The notes beneath the pieces are model-generated. The model ran no database searches, was not told the origin of the DNA, and worked only from the letters and a program-made list of their open reading frames with translations. Of a stretch of DNA of 64,000 nucleotides, positions 18,617-27,593 are shown in pieces. The stretch is from Sphingopyxis sp. JAI128 (GTDB lineage Bacteria > Pseudomonadota > Alphaproteobacteria > Sphingomonadales > Sphingomonadaceae). The position numbers were made by a program, and so were the translations under genes. Where the stretch lies: NCBI RefSeq assembly GCF_014207235.1, contig NZ_JACHDA010000002.1:496001-560000 (forward strand), given 5' to 3'. Each line of letters opens with the position of its first letter. The stretch's first letter is position 1.

Positions 18617-19638
18617 CACGCGCCTCCTTGTCCATAATAGGTCCCGAAGCGGCGACCGCCCGGCGAATATTTCACTCCGTTGAGGAGCAACTGGATATGC
18701 GGACACGCCCCCATCAGGCCGATCGCGTCGCGCAGCGAGGATTCGAGCGTTTCATCGGCGCGCACGACCATGATGAGCTGGCCGACGTGGCCCGCCAGCA
18801 CGGCGGCGGGCGACGCCGCCAGCACCGGAGGCGAATCGAGAATGAGGATGCGGCCCGGCGCACCGGCTTCGAGCTGCGCCAGCAGCGTTTCGGTCCGCGC
18901 AGAGGCGAGGAGTTCGGTATCGTGCATGTGGCCGGTGCCGGCCGGCATGACCTTGAGCCCCGGAATGTCGGTCTGGATTAGGCAGTCGCCGACGGCCAGA
19001 TGCGGGTCGGCGAGTGCATCCATCAGGCCTGGACCATCCTCCAGCCCTAACACGTCGAGCACGCTTGGTTTGGCGATGTCGGCGTCGATCAGCAGCACGT
19101 CATGATCGGCCTCGACCGCAAGGCTGAGCGCGAGATTGACCGCCGAGAAGGTCTTGCCTTCGCCCGGATTCGCGGACGCGATCAGCACGCGATGCCCGCG
19201 CGGCAGAATCGGGCGGTTGCCGCTGCCGCCGAAATTTCGAATCAGCTCGCGCTTTACGATGCGATATTCTTCGGCGATGCCGGTGACAGGCGTGCCGGGG
19301 ACGATCATCCCGCGCGCGGCTAGGCGCTCGCGGTCGATGGTGCCCTGTCGCGCCGGAACCACGGCGGGGGCCGCCCTGGCGACGTCCTTGCGCGGTGACA
19401 GTTTGGGCGCCGGGGCCGGTTCGACCGCAGGGGCCGCTTCGACGACGGGGTCCAGGATTTCGGGCGGCGGCGTTTCAGTGGCCGGCTCGGCCTTGACCTT
19501 CTTTGTCTTTTTTTCGGGCTCGGGCGGGAGCTTGGACACGTCGATCGTCGGCGCATTGGCGACGGGATCGAGGCCGAACATGTCGGCCGCGCGTTCGAGG
19601 AGCGAGGGCGGGCGCTTGACTTTGCGTTGGTCGTTCAT
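18616..19638 (-). CDS. XrtA-associated tyrosine autokinase
   Basis: 340-residue cytoplasmic BY-kinase of the type accompanying Wzz-like proteins in exosortase A loci. After a Pro/Glu-rich N-terminal region (1-115) come Walker A ASANPGEGKT, Walker A' VLLIDADIAKPS and Walker B RILILDSPP. A C-terminal TYYGQ holds the likely autophosphorylated tyrosines. The kinase probably cycles with the adjacent Wzz-like protein to set chain length. The ATG at 19638 follows GGGGGAC; an in-frame GTG at 19656 overlaps the upstream stop and would add six residues. Confidence 0.93.
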   Translation of the reverse strand: MNDQRKVKRPPSLLERAADMFGLDPVANAPTIDVSKLPPEPEKKTKKVKAEPATETPPPEILDPVVEAAPAVEPAPAPKLSPRKDVARAAPAVVPARQGTIDRERLAARGMIVPGTPVTGIAEEYRIVKRELIRNFGGSGNRPILPRGHRVLIASANPGEGKTFSAVNLALSLAVEADHDVLLIDADIAKPSVLDVLGLEDGPGLMDALADPHLAVGDCLIQTDIPGLKVMPAGTGHMHDTELLASARTETLLAQLEAGAPGRILILDSPPVLAASPAAVLAGHVGQLIMVVRADETLESSLRDAIGLMGACPHIQLLLNGVKYSPGGRRFGTYYGQGGA

Positions 19639-19652
19639 GTCATCGTCCCCCG

Positions 19653-21188
19653 TCACGCAACCATGCCGCGCTGGATGAATTCGGCGACCAGCAGCAGGAC
19701 ATAGAGGCCGACGAGCGCACCCCCTCCCCCGGTCAGCCAGACGAGTTTCTTGCGCCGGTCGAGATGGCGTTCGGGCGTCACCACTTCGGTGATCGATCCG
19801 ATGACCGGCAGGCCGCTGGCTCGTTCGAGCTTGCCCGCCGTCGCATAGCTGGTGCGCACCTGGCCCAGGCCGAAAGCGACGCCGATGCCCCCGCCGAGAC
19901 CAGCGAACAGGACGAGCGTCAGGAACAGCGGCCGGTTCGGCGCCGCGGGGCTGGTCGGTTTCGACGGCGGATCCAGCAGTTCGACCTTGATCGCATCGGT
20001 TTCGGTCTGCACCTCGCCGCGCAGGCGAACCTGTTCGCGCTGCGCGAGCAGCTTGTCATATTGCGCCTTGAACGCGGTATATTCGCCATTGATCCGGTCA
20101 TACTCGGCGGCGATGCCGGGGTTCTGTATCTGTTGCGCGGTGATCTTGGCGATATCGCCCAACAGCTGGCTTTTGCGCGACGACAGCGCGCTGACGGTCG
20201 CCTGGCGCTCGGCACGCATCGCAGCGAGCGAGGCATAGGCGGGATTCTGCATCCCGCCGGCGCCGCCGCTTCCCTCGCGGTCGGCCGTCGCCTTGAGCGA
20301 CGCGATCTGGCTCTTCAGCGCGATAACGTCGGGGTGCGCGTCGGTCAGGCCGCGCGAGCGCATCGACGAAAGTTCGTTCTGGGCGCCGGCAAGCTGCTGA
20401 CGCGCGACACCGCCGCCGACGCCGCCCACTCCGGGGATCGTCTGCGGGGTCGAAGCGAGCTGGCCGTTGGCCGCCGCAAGCTGGGCCTGCGCCGATACCA
20501 GCTGCGAGTCGATCTGGCTAAGCTCGGCGCGCGCGGCCTCGACGCGCTGCGCCGGAGAGCCCGAACCGCCGGGGATCAAGCCGATGTTCTGCGCCTCGAA
20601 TGCGCTGCGGCGCGCTTCGACTTCGCGCAAGGCCTTTTCGCGGTCGGCGATTTGCGCATCGAGGAATTTCAGCCCCTCGCGCGCGTTCATCCGGCCGCCG
20701 CGCAATTGATCGTCGCGGAACACGGTGATCAGGCTTTCGAGCACGCCCGATGCAAGCTTGGCATTGTCGGCGTCCGACAGGCTGGCGACTGCGATGCTTG
20801 AGGTGATTTCGAAGATGTTATCCTGTTGCGGAACGACCTTGATGTTCTTTTGCAGCATCGCGACCGCGCCCGCCTTTTCGCGCTCACCCGCGCCGGCGGG
20901 AAGCAGCCCGGTGGTCGCGGCGACCTTTTCGAGGTTGCGCGCACTGGTCAGCGTTTCGCGGATCTGGTCGATCTGCTGGCGTCCACCCATCCCTCCACCC
21001 TGCACATCGTCGGGCAGGATTTCGTTGATATCGACGAGCAGACGGGCCCGCGAATCATAGCGGTTCGGGATCGAAGCGATCGCCAGCCAGCCGAGGATGC
21101 AGATGCCCCAGGCCACCGCGAGCACCAGCCACCGGCGCGTCCAGACGCTGTGCAATGCCACCCGGAATTCGTCATAGAGGCTGTTCAT
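19653..21188 (-). CDS. XrtA system polysaccharide chain-length determinant (Wzz/GumC-like)
   Basis: 511-residue inner membrane protein with a transmembrane helix near residues 18-38 and another near 480-500. The periplasmic part is coiled-coil-rich (about 165-400), the classic Wzz/PCP topology of the exosortase A type. PAAPNRPLFL before the second helix resembles the Pro-rich segment of the family. It would control the length and export of the polymer with the kinase encoded just downstream (15-nt spacing). The start ATG at 21188 is clear and matches family starts (MNSLYDEFRV). Confidence 0.94.
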   Translation of the reverse strand: MNSLYDEFRVALHSVWTRRWLVLAVAWGICILGWLAIASIPNRYDSRARLLVDINEILPDDVQGGGMGGRQQIDQIRETLTSARNLEKVAATTGLLPAGAGEREKAGAVAMLQKNIKVVPQQDNIFEITSSIAVASLSDADNAKLASGVLESLITVFRDDQLRGGRMNAREGLKFLDAQIADREKALREVEARRSAFEAQNIGLIPGGSGSPAQRVEAARAELSQIDSQLVSAQAQLAAANGQLASTPQTIPGVGGVGGGVARQQLAGAQNELSSMRSRGLTDAHPDVIALKSQIASLKATADREGSGGAGGMQNPAYASLAAMRAERQATVSALSSRKSQLLGDIAKITAQQIQNPGIAAEYDRINGEYTAFKAQYDKLLAQREQVRLRGEVQTETDAIKVELLDPPSKPTSPAAPNRPLFLTLVLFAGLGGGIGVAFGLGQVRTSYATAGKLERASGLPVIGSITEVVTPERHLDRRKKLVWLTGGGGALVGLYVLLLVAEFIQRGMVA

Positions 21189-21231
21189 CGCTTCGCTTCA
21201 GTCCTTGGGAGAGGGTTGACCAGCTGCCGGA

Positions 21232-21888
21232 TCAGAACATGCTTTCGGGGATGATGATCACATCGCCCGGCTGCAACCGCACATTCGCCTTGATATCGCC
21301 GCGCTTGATCAGGTCGTTGAGCCGCAGGCCGAATTCCTGCTGCTTGCCGCTGCCCTTGTCGAAGCGGACGAGTCGCGCCTTGTTTCCAGCCGCATATTCG
21401 CCAAGGCCGCCCACCGCAATCATTGCGTCGAGCACGGTCATGTTGGCGCGGAACGGGATCGAGGCAGGCTTTTCGGTCGCGCCGACGATCCGCACCTGCT
21501 GCGAAAAGGTGCTGTTGAAAGTGGTGACGATGACGCTGACGATCGGATCGGTGATATATTGGCTGAGCTGCAGCTTGATATCCTGCTGCAGCATCGTCGG
21601 CGTTTTGCCCACCGCGGGCATGTCGGTGATCAGCGGTGTCGTGATCCGCCCGTCGGGGCGCACCTGCACCTTGCCGCCGAGTTCGGGGTTGCGCCACACG
21701 AAGATCTGAAGTTCATCGAGAGGGCCGATGATATATTCCTCGCCGGGTCCTTCCTGGTTCTGGACGAAGGTCGCGCTGGGCAGCTGCGGCGCAGGGCCGC
21801 CAGCGCCGGAGCAACCGGTCAGCGCGGTAGCGGCAATGCCCGAGACGAGCGCGGCACGCGCAACGCGGAGCGAGTAGAAGGAAGCCAT
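21232..21888 (-). CDS. XrtA system polysaccharide export lipoprotein (Wza-like)
   Basis: 218-residue outer membrane lipoprotein; the lipobox is LTGC near residue 25. The Poly_export domain (EYIIGPLDELQIFVWRNPEL) and a SLBB-type domain (VRIVGATEKP) follow. It probably forms the outer membrane exit channel for the polymer. It is the first gene of the operon running left to about 9.0 kb; AAAGG precedes the ATG at 21888 (an upstream TTG at 21894 is weaker). The A/T-rich 150 nt upstream is the expected promoter region. Confidence 0.93.
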   Translation of the reverse strand: MASFYSLRVARAALVSGIAATALTGCSGAGGPAPQLPSATFVQNQEGPGEEYIIGPLDELQIFVWRNPELGGKVQVRPDGRITTPLITDMPAVGKTPTMLQQDIKLQLSQYITDPIVSVIVTTFNSTFSQQVRIVGATEKPASIPFRANMTVLDAMIAVGGLGEYAAGNKARLVRFDKGSGKQQEFGLRLNDLIKRGDIKANVRLQPGDVIIIPESMF

Positions 21889-22059
21889 AATCAATCAACC
21901 TTTCGAGCCGCCGGGGGTTGCCGCGGTCCCGATCCCCCGACGACAGCTGTTACGTCAGCATCAGCCATTGCTCGAAAAGGGTGAACATAATGTTAGTATT
22001 GACATAAGTTTGAATCGCGGCGCCCCGGAAATGTCCCGATAAGGAACAGCTTCTCGTCG
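21889..22059 (-). promoter_or_regulatory. Probable promoter region of the main XrtA operon
   Basis: 171 nt with no gene, lying between the export lipoprotein and the decarboxylase. The part at 21980-22010 is unusually A/T-rich for this genome (ATAATGTTAGTATTGACATAAG). I could not assign a convincing -35/-10 pair or a sigma-54 -24/-12 site, so the exact start of transcription is open. Confidence 0.4.
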
Positions 22060-23289
22060 TCAGACGAGCATTTCGCCGGCCGGCCCTTGTCCCAGAAAAG
22101 CGGCGGGGCTCGCGCTGGCGCCATAGGCACCCGCCTGAAAAATTGCGATCAGGTCGCCGACGCCGGCGCGCGGCAAGGCCACCTGGTCGCCGAGCCGGTC
22201 GAGCGGGGTACAGAGGCAGCCGACGACCGAGACCGTTTCCGTCGGTTCGACGCCGAACTGCCCCGCGACCGCGATCGGATAGTTGCGGCGGATGACGGTT
22301 CCGAAATTACCGCTTGCGGCAAGCTGGTGATGAAGCCCGCCGTCGGTGACGAGGAAGGTTTCGCCATGGCTGATCTTTCGGTCGACGATGCGGGTCAAAT
22401 AGACCCCCGCTTCCGCAACCAGCCAGCGCCCAAGTTCCATCGCGAAGCGGCTGTCCGCGAGGATCGGATCGCGCGCCGCCAACGTCGCGGCAAGCGCTTC
22501 GCCGACCGCCACCGCATCGACCGGCTTGTCACCCGGAAAATAGGGAACACCCATCCCCCCGCCCAGATTGACGAGCGGCGGTGTCACGCCGATCTCGCCC
22601 CCCAATCGCGCCGCCAACGCAACCGTCTGCGCCTGCGTTTCCGCGATGGCGACCGCGTCAAGCGCTTGCGATCCCGCGAAAATATGGAAGCCCCGCCAGT
22701 CGGCTCCAGCGTCGATAAGACGGCGGACGAGCGTTGGGACCTCGGCGGCATCGACCCCGAACGGCTTGGCTCCTCCCCCCATTTTCATCCCCGACCCCTT
22801 AAGGTCGAAGTCCGGGTTGACGCGGACCGCGAGCCGCGGGGTCAGGCCCAGATGCGCCGCGATCGACAGCGCCCGGTCCGCCTCGCCCGCCGATTCGAGA
22901 TTGAGCGTTGCGCCCGCCGATATCGCCGCTTCGAGTTCGCGATCGCGCTTTCCGGGACCGGCAAAGCTGATGTGTTCGGCCGCCATGCCGCAGCCCAGCG
23001 CAGCCTTGAGTTCGCCGCCCGAGGCGACATCGAACCCGTCGACGAGCCCCGCCATATAGGCGAGCAACGGCGGATAGGGATTGGCCTTCATCGCGTAATG
23101 AAGCTGGACTTCGGCAGGCATCGCCGCGCGCCATTCGGCGACGCGCGCGGTCAGCATTGCGCTGTCATAGACGAACAGCGGCGTGTCGCCCGCGGCGTCC
23201 GCCAGAGTCCCGACGCGGTCGCCGCCGACGAGCAACATGCCGTCCGCGTCGGCTCGGAAACCGGGCGGGATCGGACCATGCGGTTTCAT
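22060..23289 (-). CDS. PLP-dependent decarboxylase, exosortase A system-associated
   Basis: 409-residue fold-III pyridoxal phosphate decarboxylase of the diaminopimelate/ornithine decarboxylase superfamily (TIGR03099 type). Lys68 in HYAMKANPYP is the PLP lysine. The phosphate-binding loop is LGGGMG near residue 250. The motif VGCLCTPLD supplies the second active-site Cys. It acts in the cytoplasm on an unknown amino acid-like substrate. The ATG at 23289 overlaps the stop of the acyl-CoA ligase (ATGA), so the pair is cotranslated. Confidence 0.93.
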   Translation of the reverse strand: MKPHGPIPPGFRADADGMLLVGGDRVGTLADAAGDTPLFVYDSAMLTARVAEWRAAMPAEVQLHYAMKANPYPPLLAYMAGLVDGFDVASGGELKAALGCGMAAEHISFAGPGKRDRELEAAISAGATLNLESAGEADRALSIAAHLGLTPRLAVRVNPDFDLKGSGMKMGGGAKPFGVDAAEVPTLVRRLIDAGADWRGFHIFAGSQALDAVAIAETQAQTVALAARLGGEIGVTPPLVNLGGGMGVPYFPGDKPVDAVAVGEALAATLAARDPILADSRFAMELGRWLVAEAGVYLTRIVDRKISHGETFLVTDGGLHHQLAASGNFGTVIRRNYPIAVAGQFGVEPTETVSVVGCLCTPLDRLGDQVALPRAGVGDLIAIFQAGAYGASASPAAFLGQGPAGEMLV

Positions 23290-24818
23290 GCCGGCACCTC
23301 CTGCGCCCAATCGGCCGCTATCGCGACGCGGTCGAGCTTGCCGTTCGGATTGCGCGGCAATTCGAGCCGCCATTCGATGACGTGCGGATGCATGAAATTG
23401 GGCAGATTCCGACGAAGATAGCCGGCAAGACCTTCTTCATCGGCGAGGCCGTCCTTGCCGCGCACGATCAGCACGATCGCCGCGCCCAGCCTGGCGTCGG
23501 GCACCCCGAACGCCACGGCCTCATAAATCAGGCCCGATGCTACCGCGACATCCTCTACCTCGGTCGGGCTGACGCGGTTGCCCGCTGTCTTGATCATCGC
23601 ATCGTGGCGGCCAACGAAATAGAGCAGGCCTTCGCCGTCGCGGCGCACCGTATCGCCCGACCAGACGGCGGTGCCGCCATAACGCGATGCGCCGGGTGCC
23701 GGCCTGAAACGCTGCGCGGTGCGTTCGCCGTCGCGCCAATAGCCCTGTGCGACGAGCGGCCCGCAATGGACCAGCTCGCCCGGCTCGCCGTCGGCGGTGA
23801 CGCTGCCGTCGGGGCGACACACCAGGATTTCGGCGTGCGGGATCGCGCGGCCCATCGACGTCGGGTGCGCGGCGACGAGGCCGGGATCGAGAAAGGTCGA
23901 CCGGAAGGCCTCGGTCAGTCCGTACATTGGATAGATGTCGGCATCGGGGAAGGTTCGGCGCATCGCATCGATCAGCGACGGGGTAAGCGCGCCGCCGCTA
24001 TTGGTCAGGCGCTTCAGGAGAGAGGCCGTTTCGACGGGCCATTCAGTTTCGACCAGTTGCACCCAGAGCGGCGGCACCCCCGCAAGCGTCGTGATACCGT
24101 GCCGCGCCACGGCCTTCGCGACATCGCGCGCGGTCAGATAGTCGAGCGGCGCGACCGCAGCGCCGGCATGCCAGGTCGAAAGCAGCTGGTTCTGGCCATA
24201 ATCGAAGCTGAACGGCAGCACTCCGAGCACCCGGTCGTCCGGTGCGATCCGCAAATAGGTGGCGACGCTTTCGGCGCCGAGCCAGAGATTGGCATGGCTG
24301 AGCATCACCCCCTTGGGCCGTCCGGTCGAGCCGCTGGTGTACAGGATGGCGGCAAGGTCGTCGGGTTCGGCGATCGACGGCGGCAGCCCCTGTCCAGCCG
24401 AATCAATCACTTCCTCGCCGACCTTCAGATCCTGCAATGCGCATTCGACGGGCAGCGCCTCACCCAGCATGTCGGCGCGCGCGCCGTTGGTGACGAGCAG
24501 CCGCGCTCCGCTGTCGGCAAGGATATGCGCGACCTGCGGTCCTTTGAGCAGCGGATTGATCGGAACATGGATCAACCCGGCGCGCGCGGCGGCAAGCGGC
24601 ATCAGGCAGGCGAGCCGCGTCTTGGCGCTCCAGCTTGCGACACGTTCGCCCGGACCGCCCGCCTGTTCGAGCAGCCACGACGCCAACCGCCCGACGCCGG
24701 CATCGAGTTCAGCGAAGGTCGTGACCGTGTCGCCAGTCAGGAGCGCAGCCGCATCGGGCGCGCCGCGGCGGGCGAGATGGTCGATCGGCCTTGAGGATGG
24801 GTTTTCGGCTTTGGTCAT
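23286..24818 (-). CDS. Acyl-CoA ligase (AMP-forming), exosortase A system-associated
   Basis: 510-residue adenylate-forming enzyme of the TIGR03098 type. The P-loop LYTSGSTGRPKG occurs near residue 170, the adenine-binding YGLTE near 298, and the C-terminal NPNGKLDR supplies the catalytic lysine. It activates a carboxylic acid as acyl-AMP, then transfers it to CoA or, more interestingly here, perhaps to the ACP encoded 1 kb away on the other strand. It is divergent from the GNAT gene with only 35 nt between them. Confidence 0.93.
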   Translation of the reverse strand: MTKAENPSSRPIDHLARRGAPDAAALLTGDTVTTFAELDAGVGRLASWLLEQAGGPGERVASWSAKTRLACLMPLAAARAGLIHVPINPLLKGPQVAHILADSGARLLVTNGARADMLGEALPVECALQDLKVGEEVIDSAGQGLPPSIAEPDDLAAILYTSGSTGRPKGVMLSHANLWLGAESVATYLRIAPDDRVLGVLPFSFDYGQNQLLSTWHAGAAVAPLDYLTARDVAKAVARHGITTLAGVPPLWVQLVETEWPVETASLLKRLTNSGGALTPSLIDAMRRTFPDADIYPMYGLTEAFRSTFLDPGLVAAHPTSMGRAIPHAEILVCRPDGSVTADGEPGELVHCGPLVAQGYWRDGERTAQRFRPAPGASRYGGTAVWSGDTVRRDGEGLLYFVGRHDAMIKTAGNRVSPTEVEDVAVASGLIYEAVAFGVPDARLGAAIVLIVRGKDGLADEEGLAGYLRRNLPNFMHPHVIEWRLELPRNPNGKLDRVAIAADWAQEVPA

Positions 24819-24853
24819 CGGCTGTTAGGACAAGAGTGATAGAGGGCCACACC
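24819..24853. promoter_or_regulatory. Divergent promoter gap of the ACP/ligase block
   Basis: Only 35 nt separate the divergent ligase and GNAT genes, so at least one promoter must overlap a coding sequence. AGAGGG at about 24842 is the ribosome site for the rightward gene. No -35/-10 pair was recognised. Confidence 0.3.
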
Positions 24854-25843
24854 ATGCAAGGGAACGGTGAAGATCAGGCTAATGATAATGTGGCACGCGC
24901 CGCAGGCTTCGCTTCGCCCTTCGATCGCACGTCGTGGTTCGACCTGCTGGAAGCGCATGGCTTCGCCGGCGAAGGCCGGATCGATGCGCGCGGCAAGGCT
25001 GGCACCACCATTGCCTTCTTGCCGCTCCGTATCGACAAGCCCGGGCACGTTGCCGGGCTGACGAACTGGTACAGCTTTGCCATCCGGCCGCTTTACCGGG
25101 GCGCGGCGGATCGCGAGGCTGCGCTGACCGGCCTTTTCCGCAGCCTCCGCAAACGCGCCGCACGGCTTTCGCTCGATCCGGTCCGTGACGAGGATCGCGA
25201 GGCCATGGAATTTGCGCTACGCGCCGCAGGCTGGTGGACAAAGGCGGTCGCAGCGGGCGATCGCCACTGGCTCGATCTGGGCGATATGGATCACGATGGC
25301 TGGTGGGCCACCCGCCCCGGCGCGCTCCGCAGCACCGTCCAGCGCAAGACGAAAAAGGGGATCGTCGATATCCGGCTGTTCACGGCCTTCGATCCCGGAA
25401 GCTGGGCGGACTATGAGCGGATCTATGCGGCGAGCTGGAAACCCGAAGAAGGCCATCCCGTCCTGCTCCGCGCCTTTGCCGAAGCCGAAGGCGCCGCCGG
25501 ACGGCTGCGCATGGGGATAGCGCGGATCGAGGGTGCGCCGGTCGCAGCGCAGTTCTGGACGGTGGAGGATGGCACGGCCTTCATCCACAAGCTCGCACAT
25601 GTCGAGGACAGCTTGAAAGCCTCGCCGGGCACGCTGCTGTCGGCCGCCTTGTTCCGCCATGCGATCGAGATCGACGAGGTGCGGCGCGTCGATTTCGGCA
25701 CGGGCAACGACGCGTACAAGCGCGACTGGATGAACCGGCACGATCCGCTGTGGCGCATCGAGGCTTTCAATCCGTCGCGCATCGCGGCATGGGGTCCGGC
25801 ATTCAAAGCCTTTGCGCGAACCCTGCTCAGGAAAGATACATGA
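24854..25843 (+). CDS. GNAT/FemAB-like acyltransferase in the XrtA block
   Basis: 329-residue protein of the Acetyltransf_6 type, a distant GNAT/FemAB relative. Its C-terminal half has the motifs ALRSTVQRKTKKG near residue 155 and RRVDFGTGNDAYKRDW near 285, the latter the acceptor end seen in FemAB-like proteins. The ATG at 24854 is chosen over an upstream frame because AGAGGG precedes it. It overlaps the ACP gene by ATGA, which suggests that it uses the acyl-ACP as donor (inference). Substrates are unknown. Confidence 0.85.
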   Translation: MQGNGEDQANDNVARAAGFASPFDRTSWFDLLEAHGFAGEGRIDARGKAGTTIAFLPLRIDKPGHVAGLTNWYSFAIRPLYRGAADREAALTGLFRSLRKRAARLSLDPVRDEDREAMEFALRAAGWWTKAVAAGDRHWLDLGDMDHDGWWATRPGALRSTVQRKTKKGIVDIRLFTAFDPGSWADYERIYAASWKPEEGHPVLLRAFAEAEGAAGRLRMGIARIEGAPVAAQFWTVEDGTAFIHKLAHVEDSLKASPGTLLSAALFRHAIEIDEVRRVDFGTGNDAYKRDWMNRHDPLWRIEAFNPSRIAAWGPAFKAFARTLLRKDT

Positions 25844-26106
25844 CCCAAGCCAATAGCGTCGACGCCACCCTCCGTGCCCTGCTCGCCGACGTGCTCGGGT
25901 TGGGAGAGGATCGTGCCGCGGCGCTGACTGAAGACAGCGGTCTGTTCGGCGAGTTGCCCGAGTTCGATTCGATGGCGGTCGCGACGGTGCTGACCGAGAT
26001 GGAAGACCGGCTTGGCATCATCATCGACGATGACGAGGTCGATGGCGAAATCTTTGAAACCTACGGTAATTTGCTCGCCTTCTCGCTGCGCAAAGTAACC
26101 GACTGA
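25840..26106 (+). CDS. Acyl carrier protein, exosortase A locus type
   Basis: 88-residue acidic carrier protein. Ser44 in EFDSMAV is the 4'-phosphopantetheine attachment site, and the helix II segment VLTEMEDRLGI follows. It is encoded between the GNAT gene (ATGA overlap) and the hydrolase genes. This is a dedicated ACP, not the fatty-acid-synthase one, because no fab genes are nearby. It is probably loaded by the acyl-CoA ligase encoded on the other strand. Confidence 0.93.
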   Translation: MTQANSVDATLRALLADVLGLGEDRAAALTEDSGLFGELPEFDSMAVATVLTEMEDRLGIIIDDDEVDGEIFETYGNLLAFSLRKVTD

Positions 26107-26121
26107 GCCGGACGCGGGGCG

Positions 26122-26790
26122 ATGGCCGAACATCAGTTGCGCATCGACCCCGCAGGCGCCCCGCGCGCCACGGTCGTTATCGTTCCGCCGCTGTTCGAGG
26201 AAGCGAACCGCATGCGCCGCACGCTGGTGCTCGCGATGCGCGCGCTGGCAGCCGACGGGTTTGCGGCGCTACTGCCCGATCTGCCGGGGCAGAACGAGAG
26301 CCCGGTCCCGCTTGCCGAGGTCGACCTCGATCGCTGGCGGGATGCGCTTGCCGAAGCGGTATCGGGGGTCGAGAGTCCGGCGATCGTCGCTTCGTTTCGC
26401 GGCGGGGCCCTCATCGATCACAAGGCGAACGCCGAAGCGTGGTGGCGCCTTGCGCCGGTCGGCGGCGCATCGTTGCTCCGCACTTTGCTGCGCGCGCGTG
26501 TCAGCGCCGATCGCGAAGCCGGCATCGCGTCGTCGATCCAGGTGCTGCAGGATCAAGCCGGAGCCGCGCCGCTGCTGCTCGCCGGCAATCGCCTTTCGCC
26601 CGCGATGATCGCCGGCCTCGGCGCGAGCGAAGCGCAGGCGGTGAGGCCTTTGCGCAGCATTGGCCTGGGTGCCGACGGTATCGCGGGAACGCCGCTGTGG
26701 CTGCGCGCCGAACCCGGCGAAGACGCGGCGATGGCACAAGCGATCGCCGCCGACATTGCGGCGTGGAGCAAGACATGCGGCATCAGCTGA
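26122..26790 (+). CDS. Hydrolase 2, exosortase A system-associated
   Basis: 222-residue alpha/beta-hydrolase-like protein of the TIGR03101 type. The first half has the fold's strand VVIVPPLFEEANRMRR and LLPDLPGQNES. The nucleophile elbow reads VASFRGG rather than the standard GxSxG, so the catalytic residue is uncertain. It is 15 nt after the ACP stop and overlaps hydrolase 1 by 16 nt. It may act as a thioesterase or acyltransferase on the ACP-bound product. Confidence 0.87.
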   Translation: MAEHQLRIDPAGAPRATVVIVPPLFEEANRMRRTLVLAMRALAADGFAALLPDLPGQNESPVPLAEVDLDRWRDALAEAVSGVESPAIVASFRGGALIDHKANAEAWWRLAPVGGASLLRTLLRARVSADREAGIASSIQVLQDQAGAAPLLLAGNRLSPAMIAGLGASEAQAVRPLRSIGLGADGIAGTPLWLRAEPGEDAAMAQAIAADIAAWSKTCGIS

Positions 26791-27593
26791 GTTTCACCTG
26801 CGAAGGTTGCACGCTCGCGGCGACGCTCGACGATGCGCCGGAAACCACCGGGCTGCTGATCGTCTCGGGCGGCAACGAAGTCCGCAGCGGCGCGCACCGC
26901 GGCATGGCGACGCTGGCGCAGCAGGTCGCGCTGGCTGGATATCCGGTATTGCGGTTCGACCGGCGCGGAATCGGCGACAGCGAAGGGACGAACGGCGGGT
27001 TCGAAAACAGCCGTTCCGATATTGCGGCGGCGATCGCCGCCTTTCGGCAGGCCGCGCCGCAGGTTACGCGCCTCGTCGCTTTCGGCAATTGCGATGCGGC
27101 GAGCGCGTTGCTGCTGCACCAGCCGCTTGCGCTCGACGCGCTCATACTTGCCAATCCATGGACTTATGACGGCGAACAGGCCGACGAAGCGGGCGAACCG
27201 GCGCTCCCCCCGGCCTCTGCGATCCGTGCGCGCTATCTGTCCCGGCTGAAGGATCCCAAGAGCCTGTTCCGACTGATCAGGGGCGAGGTCGATTTGCGGA
27301 AGCTGTTCCGCGGGCTGTCGGCGCTCGGCGCTCCGGCGGCACCCGCTCCGCCCGACAGTCTGGCGGCGCGGATTGACGGCGCGATCGCGGCGCTTGCGGC
27401 GCCCGCAACGATCCTGCTGGCGACCGGCGACCGGACCGCTCAGGCCTTTATTGAAAATTGCCCTGCGGCGCTGCAACGCATTCCGGTCGAGCGCCTCGCC
27501 AGCGCGTCGCACAGCTTTGCCGGCGACGACGCGGAATGGCTAGCGGAACGGATATTGGCGGCGCTGTCCGGTCAGACTGTCGCCATCGCGTGA
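26775..27593 (+). CDS. Hydrolase 1, exosortase A system-associated
   Basis: 272-residue alpha/beta hydrolase of the TIGR03100 type. The oxyanion segment is FDRRGIGDSEG near residue 61, and the elbow GNCDAAS places Cys106 where most hydrolases have Ser, as in dienelactone hydrolase-like enzymes. It is the last gene of the rightward ACP block. Its start at 26775 overlaps the end of hydrolase 2 by 16 nt, and its stop overlaps the convergent trxB stop by 22 nt. The longer frame upstream lies inside hydrolase 2. Confidence 0.9.
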   Translation: MRHQLSFTCEGCTLAATLDDAPETTGLLIVSGGNEVRSGAHRGMATLAQQVALAGYPVLRFDRRGIGDSEGTNGGFENSRSDIAAAIAAFRQAAPQVTRLVAFGNCDAASALLLHQPLALDALILANPWTYDGEQADEAGEPALPPASAIRARYLSRLKDPKSLFRLIRGEVDLRKLFRGLSALGAPAAPAPPDSLAARIDGAIAALAAPATILLATGDRTAQAFIENCPAALQRIPVERLASASHSFAGDDAEWLAERILAALSGQTVAIA

